From assembly GCF_013408555.1 (NCBI RefSeq), contig NZ_JACBZN010000001.1, forward strand, positions 2,666,001 to 2,730,000: a stretch of 64,000 bases of DNA, written 5' to 3'. The translations under genes were made by a program, and so were the position numbers. Source of the stretch: Aeromicrobium tamlense. GTDB taxonomy: Bacteria > Actinomycetota > Actinomycetes > Propionibacteriales > Nocardioidaceae. The notes beneath the pieces are model-generated. The model was not told where the DNA came from. It searched no databases and was given only the letters and a program-made list of their open reading frames with translations. The number at the start of each line of letters is the position of its first letter. Position 1 is the stretch's first letter. This document shows positions 40,256 through 49,479 of the stretch, one piece after another.

Positions 40256-40293
40256 CACGACGGCCCGCCCCGGAGCCGGGACGGGCCGTCGTG
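40256..40293 (-). terminator. Stem-loop at the 3' end of the PTS operon
   Basis: CACGACGGCCCG (40256-40267) pairs with CGGGCCGTCGTG (40282-40293) over 12 bp, with further C/G pairing inside. It stands 14 nt behind the IIC stop and before the clpB promoter. Confidence 0.75.
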
Positions 40294-40306
40294 GAACCGC
40301 GTGCAG

Positions 40307-41800
40307 CTACTCCTTCGCGGGAGTCTGCTTCTCCGCGGCGGCACGCGCCGCGGCGTCCTCCTCCGCGAGGATCTCGTCGCGCTTCGCGCCCGGCGTCCAG
40401 CCCGCGTCGACGACCTTGACCTGGTAGACCGAGGCCGCGACGACCAGCGCGATGCCGATCAGGATGCACAGGACGATGCCGATGCCCGGGCCGGCCAGCA
40501 GGCTCGAGCCGAGCAGCGTGCCGAACCAGCCGAAGTCCGCGTCGCCGAAGGTGGAGTTCGCGAAGCCGAGCTCGCCGAAGACCTCCAGCAGCAGCGCCGG
40601 CAGGATCGTGATGAGCACGCCGTTGACGAAGCCGCCGACGACCGCGCCCTTGCGACCACCCGTGGCGTTGCCGTACACGCCGGCACCACCACCGGTGAAG
40701 AAGTGCGGCACCATGCCCGGCAGGATCAGCGCCAGGCCGAACGCCGGCTCCAGCCACACGGCCAGCAGCGCCAGCGTCGCGAGGCCACCGGCGAACGAGG
40801 CCAGGAAGCCGATCAGCACGGCGTTGGCGCCGAACGGGAACACGATCGGGATGTCGAGCGCCGGCTTGGCACCGGGGACGACCTTCTCGGCGATGCCCTG
40901 GAAGGCGGGGACGAGCTCGCCCAGCACGGTGCGGACACCGTAGAGGATGATCGCGACGCCGACGCCGAACTGCAGCGCCTGGCCGAAGCCGGCCATCACG
41001 GCGGCGCCCGCATCGGCGGCGCCGAGGAGCTCCTTGGTGTTGTCCGGGCTCGCGATGAGGCCCCAGACCACGAAGACCTCGTAGATCAGGACCATCGACA
41101 GCGCGGTGGCGACCATCGAGTCGCGCAGGAACTTCAGGCCCTGCGGGAAGTTGATCTCCTCGGTGGAGCGGCTGCGCTTGCCCACGGCCTGGCCGGTGGC
41201 GCCGGCCGCGATGTAGCCCAGCGTGCCGAAGTGGCCGATCGCCAGCGAGTCGTCGCCGGTGATCTTGCGGGTCCACGGCTGCGCGAGCGCCGGCATGACG
41301 ACCATGATGACGCCGAGCAGGAACGCGCCCACGAGGACGACGAGCCAGTCGTTCTTGTCGTCGAGGCCCACCGACAGCACGACGGTCAGCATGAGCGACA
41401 TGAAGACCATGTGGTGGCCGGTGAGGAAGATGTAGCTCAGCGGCGTGAACCGCGCGAGCGCCAGCATCACCAGGAAGCCCAGCGTCAGCACGTACGCGCT
41501 CTGCGCGCCGTACTGCTCGGCCGCCATCGCGGTGATGACCTCGTTCGTCGGGATGACGCCCTGGGCCCCGGTGACGTCGAGGATGATCTCGCCCAGCGGG
41601 CCGAGCGAGGCGATGACCACGTTCGCGCCGGCACCGAGGATCAGGAAGCCGAGCGCGGCCTTGAGGCCACCGCCGATCACCTGTCCGCTGGAGCGCTTGA
41701 GGGCGATGAGGCCGATCGCCGTGATGATGCCGATGAGGTACGCCGGCACGTTGAGGATCTGTTGTCCGATGAAGTCGAGTACGTCGACGAACCAGTCCAT
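40307..41800 (-). CDS. ulaA: PTS ascorbate-family transporter, membrane subunit IIC (UlaA/SgaT-like)
   Basis: A 497-residue membrane protein of the ascorbate-Gat superfamily with about eleven hydrophobic segments. VIGGGLKAALGFLILGAGA, FLTGHHMVFMSLMLT and PHFFTGGGAGVYGNATGG are conserved blocks of UlaA. It moves the sugar across the membrane during phosphorylation by IIB. ATG at 41800. The substrate may be L-ascorbate or another sugar acid; no ulaG/D/E/F catabolic genes are nearby, so the ascorbate label is by family only. Confidence 0.9.
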   Translation of the reverse strand: MDWFVDVLDFIGQQILNVPAYLIGIITAIGLIALKRSSGQVIGGGLKAALGFLILGAGANVVIASLGPLGEIILDVTGAQGVIPTNEVITAMAAEQYGAQSAYVLTLGFLVMLALARFTPLSYIFLTGHHMVFMSLMLTVVLSVGLDDKNDWLVVLVGAFLLGVIMVVMPALAQPWTRKITGDDSLAIGHFGTLGYIAAGATGQAVGKRSRSTEEINFPQGLKFLRDSMVATALSMVLIYEVFVVWGLIASPDNTKELLGAADAGAAVMAGFGQALQFGVGVAIILYGVRTVLGELVPAFQGIAEKVVPGAKPALDIPIVFPFGANAVLIGFLASFAGGLATLALLAVWLEPAFGLALILPGMVPHFFTGGGAGVYGNATGGRKGAVVGGFVNGVLITILPALLLEVFGELGFANSTFGDADFGWFGTLLGSSLLAGPGIGIVLCILIGIALVVAASVYQVKVVDAGWTPGAKRDEILAEEDAAARAAAEKQTPAKE

Positions 41801-41834
41801 GTCGTTCTCCCTTGGTTCCGTTCTTTCAGGCTCG

Positions 41835-42110
41835 TCAGACGAGCGGAGTCAGCTTCTCGGCGATCTCGCCGACGTCGGTGAAGTTGTTGACGATGACGAC
41901 CTTGGCCGGCACGTCACCGATCTCGTCGGCCAGGTCGGCCGACGTCAGGACGATGTCGGCGGTGCGTGCGGCACCCTTGGCCGTGCCGATGTCGGCGGCC
42001 TCGACGTCGACGTCCTGGTCCTTGCCGAGGGTCCGCAGGACCTTCTCGGCGTTCATCTTGAGCAGCACCGAGGTTCCGATGCCCATACCGCACACGGCGA
42101 CGATCTTCAT
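41835..42110 (-). CDS. ulaB: PTS ascorbate-family phosphotransfer subunit IIB (UlaB-like)
   Basis: A 91-residue lactose/ascorbate-type IIB domain. VAVCGMGIGTS at residues 4-14 contains the phosphorylated Cys8 and its P-loop, and the small alpha/beta fold of about 90 residues is the normal length. It carries phosphate from IIA to the substrate held by IIC. Between IIA and IIC, with short spacers on both sides. Confidence 0.92.
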   Translation of the reverse strand: MKIVAVCGMGIGTSVLLKMNAEKVLRTLGKDQDVDVEAADIGTAKGAARTADIVLTSADLADEIGDVPAKVVIVNNFTDVGEIAEKLTPLV

Positions 42111-42126
42111 GACGATGGTCCTTCGT

Positions 42127-42579
42127 TCAGGGGGTGGTGGGGGTGAGCAGCTCCAGGACGCGGGCCGGCGAATCGGCCTCGCGGAGCCTGGCGAGCAGGT
42201 CGGTGTCGCCCAGGACGGCGGCGAGGGCGGACATCAACCCGAGGTGTCCGTCGTGGTCGAGCGCGGCCAGGGCGACGACGAGCCACACGGGGTCGTTCGT
42301 CTGGTGGCCGAACTCGACGGGCTCGGCCAGCTGCAGCCACGCGATGCCCGCGCGGTTGACGGCCGGCGAGGGGCGCGAGTGCGCCAGGGCGATGCCGGGC
42401 GCGAGCACGATGTAGGGGCCGAGCTTCTCGACCGTCTGGACCATCTCGTCGGTGTACTCGTCGGTGGTCACGCCGACGGCGGTGAGCAGTGCGCCGGCCT
42501 GGCGGACGGCGTCACGCCAGTCGGACGCCTCGGCGCGCACGGCGATCGCGTCTTCGGTGAGCTCGTCGTTGAGTGTCAC
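42127..42579 (-). CDS. ulaC: PTS ascorbate-family phosphotransfer subunit IIA (UlaC-like)
   Basis: A 150-residue IIA domain of the fructose/mannitol/ascorbate type. LAPGIALAHSRPS holds the phospho-accepting His (about residue 67). It accepts phosphate from HPr and passes it to the IIB encoded next. GTG at 42579 with AAAGGGG upstream. First gene of the IIA-IIB-IIC operon, preceded by a palindrome at 42645. Confidence 0.9.
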   Translation of the reverse strand: MTLNDELTEDAIAVRAEASDWRDAVRQAGALLTAVGVTTDEYTDEMVQTVEKLGPYIVLAPGIALAHSRPSPAVNRAGIAWLQLAEPVEFGHQTNDPVWLVVALAALDHDGHLGLMSALAAVLGDTDLLARLREADSPARVLELLTPTTP

Positions 42580-42644
42580 GGGGCGGCCCCTTTCGTCCCA
42601 CGGCGGGACGGCTGAGTGGAGCGTAGCGCGCCCCGGGTCTGTTT

Positions 42645-42660
42645 TGCCTAACCCTAGGCA
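42645..42660. promoter_or_regulatory. Inverted repeat upstream of the PTS operon, possible operator/promoter
   Basis: TGCCTA-ACCC-TAGGCA, 6-bp perfect arms, 66 nt before the IIA start, in an AT-richer stretch. On the minus strand it also contains TAGGGT. Operator role is inferred. Confidence 0.4.
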
Positions 42661-42699
42661 TATGTCGGAGTGTCGCCGCGGCCGACCCCGGACGGCGGA

Positions 42700-43402
<703 letters not shown>

Positions 43403-43408
43403 CATCCG

Positions 43409-45055
43409 GTGACTCGACGCCCCTGGAGCCTGACGGCTGCCGTCGCCGTCGCGGTGTCGGTGCTCGCAGCATCCCCCGCCACGGCCGACGACGCCCCCGT
43501 CCCCGACCCCGTCGTCACCACGGCTCCCGCACCCGAGCCGACCACGGCACCCACGACCGCGGTCCCGACGAGCACGCCGACCGTGCCGCAGGGCGACGGC
43601 GGAGCGGTCGACGACGGCGGCGAGGTCGCGCTGCCGAACCCCGGTGCCCCCTCCGCGCGCCACGCCCGCGTCCTCGTGTTCGGCGACTCCTTCTCCAGCA
43701 CGCGGCGCTACAGCGTCAAGGGCACGAAGAGCCGGCCCAAGGCCTGGTGGGCGCACGTCGCCGAGGCCGCCGGCATCCCCGCCAGCGAAGTCATGGTCAG
43801 CGCCGAGGGTGGCAGCGGCCTGCTGGCCCGCGGCTTCGGCTCCACGCTCGTGCCGTGCTCGGGCACCACGTTCGGCGACCGGCTGGGCGACCTCGCCGCC
43901 ACCGATCCCGACGTCGTCATCGTCGAGGTCGGCCGCAACGACGTGCGTCGCTGCCGCGGGGGCGCGCGCGTCGTCGCCACCGCCGCCGAGCGCCGGGCCG
44001 CCGCCGAGCGATACTTCGTCGCGCTGGCCCGTGCGGCCGACCGGCAGGGCATCGCCCGCTCGCGGGTCTACGTCATGACGCCGTGGGGCTCGTCCGACGG
44101 CGCCGGCAAGGTGGCCACCTCCACGCTCTACGAGGCGCTTGCGAAGGCGCGCGGCTTCACCTGGATCACGCTGCCCTCGCTCGTCCGTCGCGAGACCATC
44201 GACGCGATCCACCCGAACGCCGCCGGCGCCACCACGCTCGGTGCGTGGGTGGTGCGCTCGTCCGACCTCGCCACGATGATCGGCTCGCGCGCCGCGCAGC
44301 ACGCCCCGGTCCCCTCGCACGCGAAGGTGCTGTGCACGGGCGTCAGCGCCTGCCGCGCCGCGAAGACGTCCACCCGCGGCCACGAGAGGGTGACGCGCCG
44401 GATCTGGGGCGCGGCCCCCCGCACCTCCACGCACTACGCCGCGTTCCGGCTGAGCCAGGGCGTCCGCTCGGCGCCCGTGCTGACCTCGACCACGCCGCGC
44501 ACGTGGCGCACCGCCGCCCTGAAGGAGCGCGCCGCCGCCCAGGTCGCGCAGCCGCAGCGGGGCGACATCGCGTGGTGGCTCAGCGCACCTGCGGGCGTCG
44601 GAGCCACCTCGCGGGGGCACCTCGCCGTCGTCGAGAGTGTCGCGCACAACAACTCCTGGGTCGTCGTCACCGAGCTGACGAGCCGGGGCACGTTCCGCTC
44701 GGTCCGGTACGCCGGCACCTCCTACCCGCGCGCGTTCCTGCGGTTCACGCGCACCGACGGCGGCCCGCGCGGCCTCGTCACCGGCCTGAGCGCGAAGAAG
44801 GGCCTGCTGGCCGTGCGCGGTCGCGCGGTGGACACCGACGCGGAGACCAAGGGCGTGCGGATCCGGGTGCACGTCACCCAGGGCAGCCGCTCCTGGACCC
44901 GCACCGCCACCCGCACGAGGCTCGGCTTCTACCACCGCTTCTCGCTGCCGGGCCTCAAGCGCGGCACCGCGACGGTCAAGGTGCGGGCGCTCGACGCCCC
45001 CGGCACCCGCGGCTCCGACCGCACGCTGCGCACCGCCCGCCTCACCGTGCGCTGA
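43409..45055 (+). CDS. Secreted SGNH hydrolase fused to a CHAP-like domain lacking its cysteine
   Basis: A 548-residue exported protein. Signal peptide to about residue 27, then a Pro/Thr/Ala linker to residue 75. The SGNH/GDSL hydrolase domain (about 85-290) has VFGDSFSS (Ser94), GRND at 175-178 and the DAIH at 265-268, so Ser-Asp-His are all present. A second domain (about 300-430) resembles CHAP amidases: RTSTHYAAFRL aligns with the CTxYA block, but the cysteine position is Ser340; GDIAWW, His404 and Glu422 of the same fold remain. A basic beta-rich tail closes the protein. Probable cell-wall or polysaccharide esterase; the second domain may only bind wall. Confidence 0.85.
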   Translation: MTRRPWSLTAAVAVAVSVLAASPATADDAPVPDPVVTTAPAPEPTTAPTTAVPTSTPTVPQGDGGAVDDGGEVALPNPGAPSARHARVLVFGDSFSSTRRYSVKGTKSRPKAWWAHVAEAAGIPASEVMVSAEGGSGLLARGFGSTLVPCSGTTFGDRLGDLAATDPDVVIVEVGRNDVRRCRGGARVVATAAERRAAAERYFVALARAADRQGIARSRVYVMTPWGSSDGAGKVATSTLYEALAKARGFTWITLPSLVRRETIDAIHPNAAGATTLGAWVVRSSDLATMIGSRAAQHAPVPSHAKVLCTGVSACRAAKTSTRGHERVTRRIWGAAPRTSTHYAAFRLSQGVRSAPVLTSTTPRTWRTAALKERAAAQVAQPQRGDIAWWLSAPAGVGATSRGHLAVVESVAHNNSWVVVTELTSRGTFRSVRYAGTSYPRAFLRFTRTDGGPRGLVTGLSAKKGLLAVRGRAVDTDAETKGVRIRVHVTQGSRSWTRTATRTRLGFYHRFSLPGLKRGTATVKVRALDAPGTRGSDRTLRTARLTVR

Positions 45056-45061
45056 CGCCGC

Positions 45062-45142
45062 CGCCGAGGCTGGCGCGCCGAGCGGCGCCAACCAGGGTCG
45101 CGAGTGGCGCGATGGCGCCCGCCACTCGGCGAGTGGCGGCGT
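45062..45142. repeat. GC-rich palindromic stretch (R6) between the SGNH and monooxygenase genes
   Basis: CGAGTGGCG (45101-45109) pairs with CGCCACTCG (45120-45128) and is followed by another GAGTGGCGGC. A neighbouring GGCGCGCC...GGCGCC stretch can also fold. Weaker than the other palindromes. Confidence 0.45.
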
Positions 45143-45226
45143 TTCTGCGCCCCTCGCGGAGGGGGCGCGGGGACGGGTCTGCCGGAGGTGCTCCCGCAGT
45201 GGCGTGACGCAGGCCACAATCGGTCC

Positions 45227-46699
45227 ATGACCACGCAACGCGACGTCGACGTCCTCATCGTCGGAGCCGGCCTCTCCGGCATCAACATGGCCTACCGGAT
45301 CCAGCAGGCGTGTCCCGACCTGACCTACGCGATCGTCGAGCGACGCGAGCGGATCGGCGGCACGTGGGACCTGTTCCGCTACCCGGGCGTGCGCTCCGAC
45401 TCGGACTTCTTCACCCTCGCGTTCCCGTTCCGGCCGTGGCGCGGCAAGGACGCGATCGTCGACGGCGACCAGATCCTGGAGTACCTCGAGGACACGGCCC
45501 GCGAGGCCGGGATCGACCGCCACATCTCGTTCGGCCGACGCGTCGAGGCGGCCGACTGGTCGTCCGCCGACGCGCGCTGGACCGTGCAGGCCGAGGGCCC
45601 CGACGGCGCCGAGGAGTGGTCGGCGCGGTTCCTCGTCGCGTGCACCGGCTACTACGACTACGACCAGCCGTACGACCCCGGGTTCGCCGGCGTCGACGAC
45701 TTCGAGGGCACCCTCGTGCACCCGCAGTTCTGGCCTGAGGACCTCGACCACACCGGCCGGCGGGTCGTCGTGATCGGCAGCGGCGCCACCGCCGTGACGA
45801 TCGTGCCCGCCATGGCCGAGACCGCCGAGCACGTGACGATGCTCCAGCGCACGCCGAGCTACCTGCTGGCCCAGCCGAAGGGCGACCCGATCGCCGACGT
45901 CGTCCGCAAGGTGGCGCCGCCGACCGTGGCCCACCACGTGGTCCGCACGAAGAACATGCTGCTCCAGTGGGCGCTCTTCCAGGCCTGCCAGCGCGCGCCG
46001 AAGGCGATGCGGTCGCTGCTGCTCAAGGGCGTCGCGCACGGCACCGGCTCGGAGGAGATCGCGCAGCAGCACTTCAACCCGCCGTACGACCCGTGGGACC
46101 AGCGCCTGTGCGTCACGCCGCAGGGCGACATCTTCGCGGCGATCAAGGCCGGCAAGGCCTCGGTCGCCACGGCACGCATCGACCGCTTCGTGCCCGAGGG
46201 CGTCCGGCTCGAGGACGGCACCGTGCTGCCGGCCGACATCGTCGTCACCGCGACGGGCCTGTCGATCAAGATCCTCGGCGGCGCGCGCATCACGGTCGAC
46301 GGCGAGCTCCGCGACCCCTCGGACTCCTTCGCCTACTACGGCGCGATGCTGACGGGACTGCCCAACCTGGCCTTCTGCGTCGGCTACATCAACCTGTCGT
46401 GGACGATGCGCTCTGACATGACGTCGCGACTCGTGGCGAAGGTGCTGCGCCGGCTGGTCGACTCCGGGTCCACGTCGGTCGTGCCGGAGTTCGCGGGCAC
46501 GGGCGCGTCCACGCCGCTCATGGACATGCAGTCCGGCTACCTGCAGCGTGGCGCCCACCTCATGCCGCGCGCGGCCGCCTCGTACCCGTGGTCGTTCAAG
46601 CAGAACTTCCTCGTCGACTCGTGGTCGACGAACCGGGCCGACCTCGACGACGGCCTCGTGTGGACGACCGCGGCCGACCGGGCGGAGGTCGGGGCGTGA
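45227..46699 (+). CDS. Flavin-containing monooxygenase, Baeyer-Villiger type
   Basis: A 490-residue class B flavoprotein monooxygenase. GAGLSG at residues 13-18 binds FAD; RIGGTWDLFRYPGVRSDSD is the conserved FMO/BVMO block; FEGTLVHPQFW at 159-169 fits the fingerprint FxGxxxHxxxW exactly; GSGATAV near 181 binds NADPH; VTATGL follows. It would insert oxygen into a ketone or oxygenate N/S atoms using NADPH. ATG at 45227; the preceding CACAAT (6 nt away) only loosely resembles a -10. GTGA overlap with the alcohol dehydrogenase gene implies a two-gene operon. Confidence 0.93.
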   Translation: MTTQRDVDVLIVGAGLSGINMAYRIQQACPDLTYAIVERRERIGGTWDLFRYPGVRSDSDFFTLAFPFRPWRGKDAIVDGDQILEYLEDTAREAGIDRHISFGRRVEAADWSSADARWTVQAEGPDGAEEWSARFLVACTGYYDYDQPYDPGFAGVDDFEGTLVHPQFWPEDLDHTGRRVVVIGSGATAVTIVPAMAETAEHVTMLQRTPSYLLAQPKGDPIADVVRKVAPPTVAHHVVRTKNMLLQWALFQACQRAPKAMRSLLLKGVAHGTGSEEIAQQHFNPPYDPWDQRLCVTPQGDIFAAIKAGKASVATARIDRFVPEGVRLEDGTVLPADIVVTATGLSIKILGGARITVDGELRDPSDSFAYYGAMLTGLPNLAFCVGYINLSWTMRSDMTSRLVAKVLRRLVDSGSTSVVPEFAGTGASTPLMDMQSGYLQRGAHLMPRAAASYPWSFKQNFLVDSWSTNRADLDDGLVWTTAADRAEVGA

Positions 46700-47844
46700 A
46701 GGCGGTCAGCGTCCACGAGGGCGAGCTGTCCGTCGTCGACCTGCCGACCCCCGAGCCCAGACCTGGCCAGGTCCTCGTCGCGGTCACGCGCTCGGGCATC
46801 TGCGGCTCGGACCTGCACGCCCGCATGCACGCCGACGCGAGCGCCGACGTCGCGGCCGAGGTCGACTACGACCGCTTCATGCGGCGCGCCGACCACGTGG
46901 TGATGGGGCACGAGTTCACCGGCACGGTCGCCGCGTACGGGCCGAAGTGCCGCAGGCGATGGCCCGTGGGGACGCCTGTCGTGGCCCTGCCGGTCCTGCA
47001 GCGCGAGGGGCAGGTCGACATGACGGGCCTGTCCGAGCGCGCGCCCGGCGGCTACGCCGAGTACGTGCTGGCCCAGGAGGCGATGACGTTCGAGGTGCCG
47101 TCGCACGCCGACCCCGACCACGTCGCGATGACCGAGCCGCTCGCGGTGGCGCACCACGCGGTGAACCGCAGCGAGATCGGTCGCAAGGAGGTCGCGCTGG
47201 TCGTGGGCTGCGGTCCGATCGGGCTCGCCGTGATCCTCATGCTGAAGGCGGCCGGCGTGCGCACGGTGGTCGCGAGCGACTACTCGGCGGGCCGGCGCGC
47301 GCTCGCCGAGCGGTGCGGCGCCGACGTCGTGGTCGACCCGGCGGTCCGGTCGCCGTGGGACGCGTACAAGCGCCCGGCCACGCACCTGACCTCCGCGCCC
47401 GACTACTTCGGGCAGGGCATCGACGCGATGCGGATGCTGCGGCGCGTGCGCTGGGTGCCGTGGAAGCGCGTCATGCGACTCGCCGAGCGGGCGGGCCAGA
47501 CGCCGCGAGGGCCGGTGGTGTTCGAGTGCGTCGGCGTCCCGGGGATCATCGAGGACCTCGTCACGCATGCGCCGATCCGGTCGCGGATCATCGTCGTGGG
47601 CGTGTGCATGGAGCCCGACACGTTCCGCCCGACGATGGCGGTCAACAAGGAGCTCGACCTGCGATTCGTGTTCTGCTACCAGCCGCACGAGTTCCACGAG
47701 ACGCTCGAGATGATCGCCGACGGCCGCGTCGACCCCAGTCCCCTGCACACCGGCACCGTCGGCCTCGACGGCGTGGCCCAGGCCTTCGACGACCTCGCCG
47801 GCGCCGAGCACCACGCGAAGATCCTCATCGACCCGCGGCGCTGA
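46696..47844 (+). CDS. Zinc-type alcohol dehydrogenase (MDR superfamily)
   Basis: A 382-residue medium-chain dehydrogenase. Catalytic zinc ligands are Cys in SGICGSDLH and His-Glu in VMGHEFTG; the NAD-binding loop is VVGCGPIGLAVI. The four-cysteine lobe that binds structural zinc is missing, as in several bacterial members. A 60-residue insertion-like stretch (about 215-275) is basic. GTG at 46696 overlaps the monooxygenase stop. With the BVMO it suggests alcohol to ketone to ester or lactone oxidation of an unknown, probably secondary or cyclic, alcohol. Confidence 0.92.
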   Translation: MKAVSVHEGELSVVDLPTPEPRPGQVLVAVTRSGICGSDLHARMHADASADVAAEVDYDRFMRRADHVVMGHEFTGTVAAYGPKCRRRWPVGTPVVALPVLQREGQVDMTGLSERAPGGYAEYVLAQEAMTFEVPSHADPDHVAMTEPLAVAHHAVNRSEIGRKEVALVVGCGPIGLAVILMLKAAGVRTVVASDYSAGRRALAERCGADVVVDPAVRSPWDAYKRPATHLTSAPDYFGQGIDAMRMLRRVRWVPWKRVMRLAERAGQTPRGPVVFECVGVPGIIEDLVTHAPIRSRIIVVGVCMEPDTFRPTMAVNKELDLRFVFCYQPHEFHETLEMIADGRVDPSPLHTGTVGLDGVAQAFDDLAGAEHHAKILIDPRR

Positions 47845-47873
47845 CGGTTCCCCCGGTGACCTGGGTCTGCCCT

Positions 47874-47905
47874 CACTGACCGGGGATCGCAATCCCCGGT
47901 CAGTG
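47874..47905 (+). terminator. Perfect hairpin behind the alcohol dehydrogenase gene
   Basis: CACTGACCGGGGAT (47874-47887), loop CGCA, ATCCCCGGTCAGTG (47892-47905). Fourteen perfect pairs directly before the R5 element; likely transcription end of the BVMO-ADH operon. Confidence 0.7.
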
Positions 47906-47906
47906 A

Positions 47907-47996
47907 CAGTTTCCCCGGTTAAGTGGGTTTTCTGTCACTTAACGAGGTTTGCAAACCCCGTGAAGTGACAGTTTCCCCGCTTAACCGGGGAAACTG
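47907..47996. repeat. 90-nt nested palindromic element, copy 2 (R5), inverted relative to copy 1
   Basis: Same 17-nt outer arms CAGTTTCCCCGGTTAAG (47907-47923) and complement (47980-47996) as R4. The inner palindrome around GGTTTG/CAAACC has a few mismatches. Its reverse complement aligns with 29909-29998 with only about ten differences, so it is an inverted copy. It is again between converging genes. Confidence 0.9.
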
Positions 47997-48341
47997 TCAC
48001 GCTCGCCGACGCCGTAGCCACTCCAGCACCGACCCCTCGAGGAGGCACACCGCGAGCAGGCAGACCAGCAGGATCTCGAGGAGGCGGGAAGCGTCGAGGA
48101 AGCCCGCGCTGACGACGCCCAGAGCCACCGCGGCTCTCACGACGTGGAACCACCGAGTGAGCGCGTCGTCGTCGGGGCCGGGCAGCAGGCACGACCCGAG
48201 GACCACGGCCATCACCGCGATAGCCCACACGGGATGGCCGCGCGCCGCCAGGACCATGGCCACGACACAGAGGACGACTTGCGCCACGGTGAGAGCCCAC
48301 TGAAGCGCGGCCGTTCGGACGCTCGCGCTGATCTCCACCAT
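47997..48341 (-). CDS. Small integral membrane protein, function unknown
   Basis: A 114-residue protein with about four hydrophobic segments and an arginine-rich C-terminus (EWLRRRRA). No family was recognised. ATG at 48341. The TGA stop (47999-47997) directly abuts the outer arm of the R5 repeat, so the repeat inserted or was retained right at the gene end. It stands alone between the R5 element and the alpha/alpha-toroid gene at 48396 on the same strand. Confidence 0.65.
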   Translation of the reverse strand: MVEISASVRTAALQWALTVAQVVLCVVAMVLAARGHPVWAIAVMAVVLGSCLLPGPDDDALTRWFHVVRAAVALGVVSAGFLDASRLLEILLVCLLAVCLLEGSVLEWLRRRRA

Positions 48342-48395
48342 CCACGAAGGATCGCAGCGCGATCGTCCGCTGTCAGGCCGTTCGACGGACTGGCG

Positions 48396-49376
48396 TCAGC
48401 GGCCCATGAACCCGGCGGCGGGCGTGGCGCCGGTCAGGGCGTCGTGGGCGAGCAGGGCGGTGCCGGCGGTCCACGTGGACTGCTCGACGGGCCAGCGCTT
48501 GCCGTCGTTGTAGACCAGGCCGGTCCACCAGGCGCCGTCGGGATCGCGCAGGTGGCCGATGTCGGCGTAGAGACTCTCGGCCGCGGCGGTGCGGCCGGCG
48601 CGCACGAGGGCGAGCACGAGCTCGAGGGTCTCGCCGCCGGTGACCCACGGGTTCACGGTGACGCAGCGCGTGCCGAAGCCGGGGACGACGAACTCGTCCC
48701 ACCGCTCGTCGAGGCGAGCGGCCGCGGCCTCGCCGTCGAGCACGCCCGTCATCACCGGGTAGTACCAGTCCATCGAGAAGCGAGGCTTGGGCGTGAACAG
48801 CTCGGGACGATCGACGAGAGCCGCCGCGATCCCGTCGGCCGCGTGCCGCCAGTGCGGGCGCGGGTGGCCCCACGTCTCGGCGAGACGGGCGGCGCACCGC
48901 AGGCTGAACACGATGCTCGAGTTGCCGGTGACGAGGCACTCGCCGGCGACCTTGCCGTCGACGCCGCGGGCCCACGCGACGGGACCGTTCCCCACCTGGA
49001 GCTCGAGCACGACGTCGACCGCGCGCTCCAGCATCGGCAGGAAGCGGCTCGCGTCGACGCCCAGCAGTTCGAGGTGGAACAGGCCGGTGGCGACGTAGGC
49101 GCAGTAGTTGGCGTCGGTCTCGGGCTCCTCGACGCCGTCGTCGTCGGCGCCCGGCCAGTACTTGCGGCCCCACGAGCCGTCGGGCCGCTGCGCATGGCGG
49201 AGCCAGTCGTAGGCCGCGACGGCCTCGTCGACGAACCCGGCGGTGGCCAGGCCCATCGCGGCCTGCACGTGGTCCCACGGGTCGAGGTGACCGCCGTCGA
49301 ACCACGGGATCGCCCCGGTGCTCAGCTGGACCGACGCGATCCACTTGCCCGTCTGGTGGGCCTCGGTGGGCGTCAC
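48396..49376 (-). CDS. Cytosolic alpha/alpha-toroid (prenyltransferase/squalene-cyclase-like) protein
   Basis: A 326-residue protein without signal peptide. Repeats of the QW/toroid type are visible: SVQLSTGAIPWFDGGHLDPWDHVQAAMGL-like start, WLRHAQRPDGSWGRKYW, GLFHLELLGVD, and LRDPDGAWWTGLVYND. It lacks the DxDD acid motif of squalene cyclases. Such proteins occur beside a methyltransferase and a GT4 enzyme in many Actinobacteria; function unknown. GTG at 49376 is chosen because GAGG lies 6 nt upstream; the longer frame to 49448 reads through the R7 palindrome. Third gene of that cassette. Confidence 0.84.
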   Translation of the reverse strand: MTPTEAHQTGKWIASVQLSTGAIPWFDGGHLDPWDHVQAAMGLATAGFVDEAVAAYDWLRHAQRPDGSWGRKYWPGADDDGVEEPETDANYCAYVATGLFHLELLGVDASRFLPMLERAVDVVLELQVGNGPVAWARGVDGKVAGECLVTGNSSIVFSLRCAARLAETWGHPRPHWRHAADGIAAALVDRPELFTPKPRFSMDWYYPVMTGVLDGEAAAARLDERWDEFVVPGFGTRCVTVNPWVTGGETLELVLALVRAGRTAAAESLYADIGHLRDPDGAWWTGLVYNDGKRWPVEQSTWTAGTALLAHDALTGATPAAGFMGR

Positions 49377-49392
49377 CGCGCGCGCCTCGCTC

Positions 49393-49453
49393 CACTTCTG
49401 GAACGGGGTGCACCGTTCTGAGGCGCGAAAGCGTTCAACCCGTTCCACAAGTG
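49393..49453. repeat. Long imperfect palindrome R7 inside the GT4-methyltransferase-toroid cassette
   Basis: CACTTCTGGAACGGGGTG (left) and CAACCCGTTCCACAAGTG (right) pair over about 25 nt with single mismatches at intervals. It lies between the methyltransferase stop (49480) and the toroid start (49376), so it may separate their expression. Confidence 0.75.
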
Positions 49454-49479
49454 GGGAGGGGGCGAGGACGCGGGCTGCA

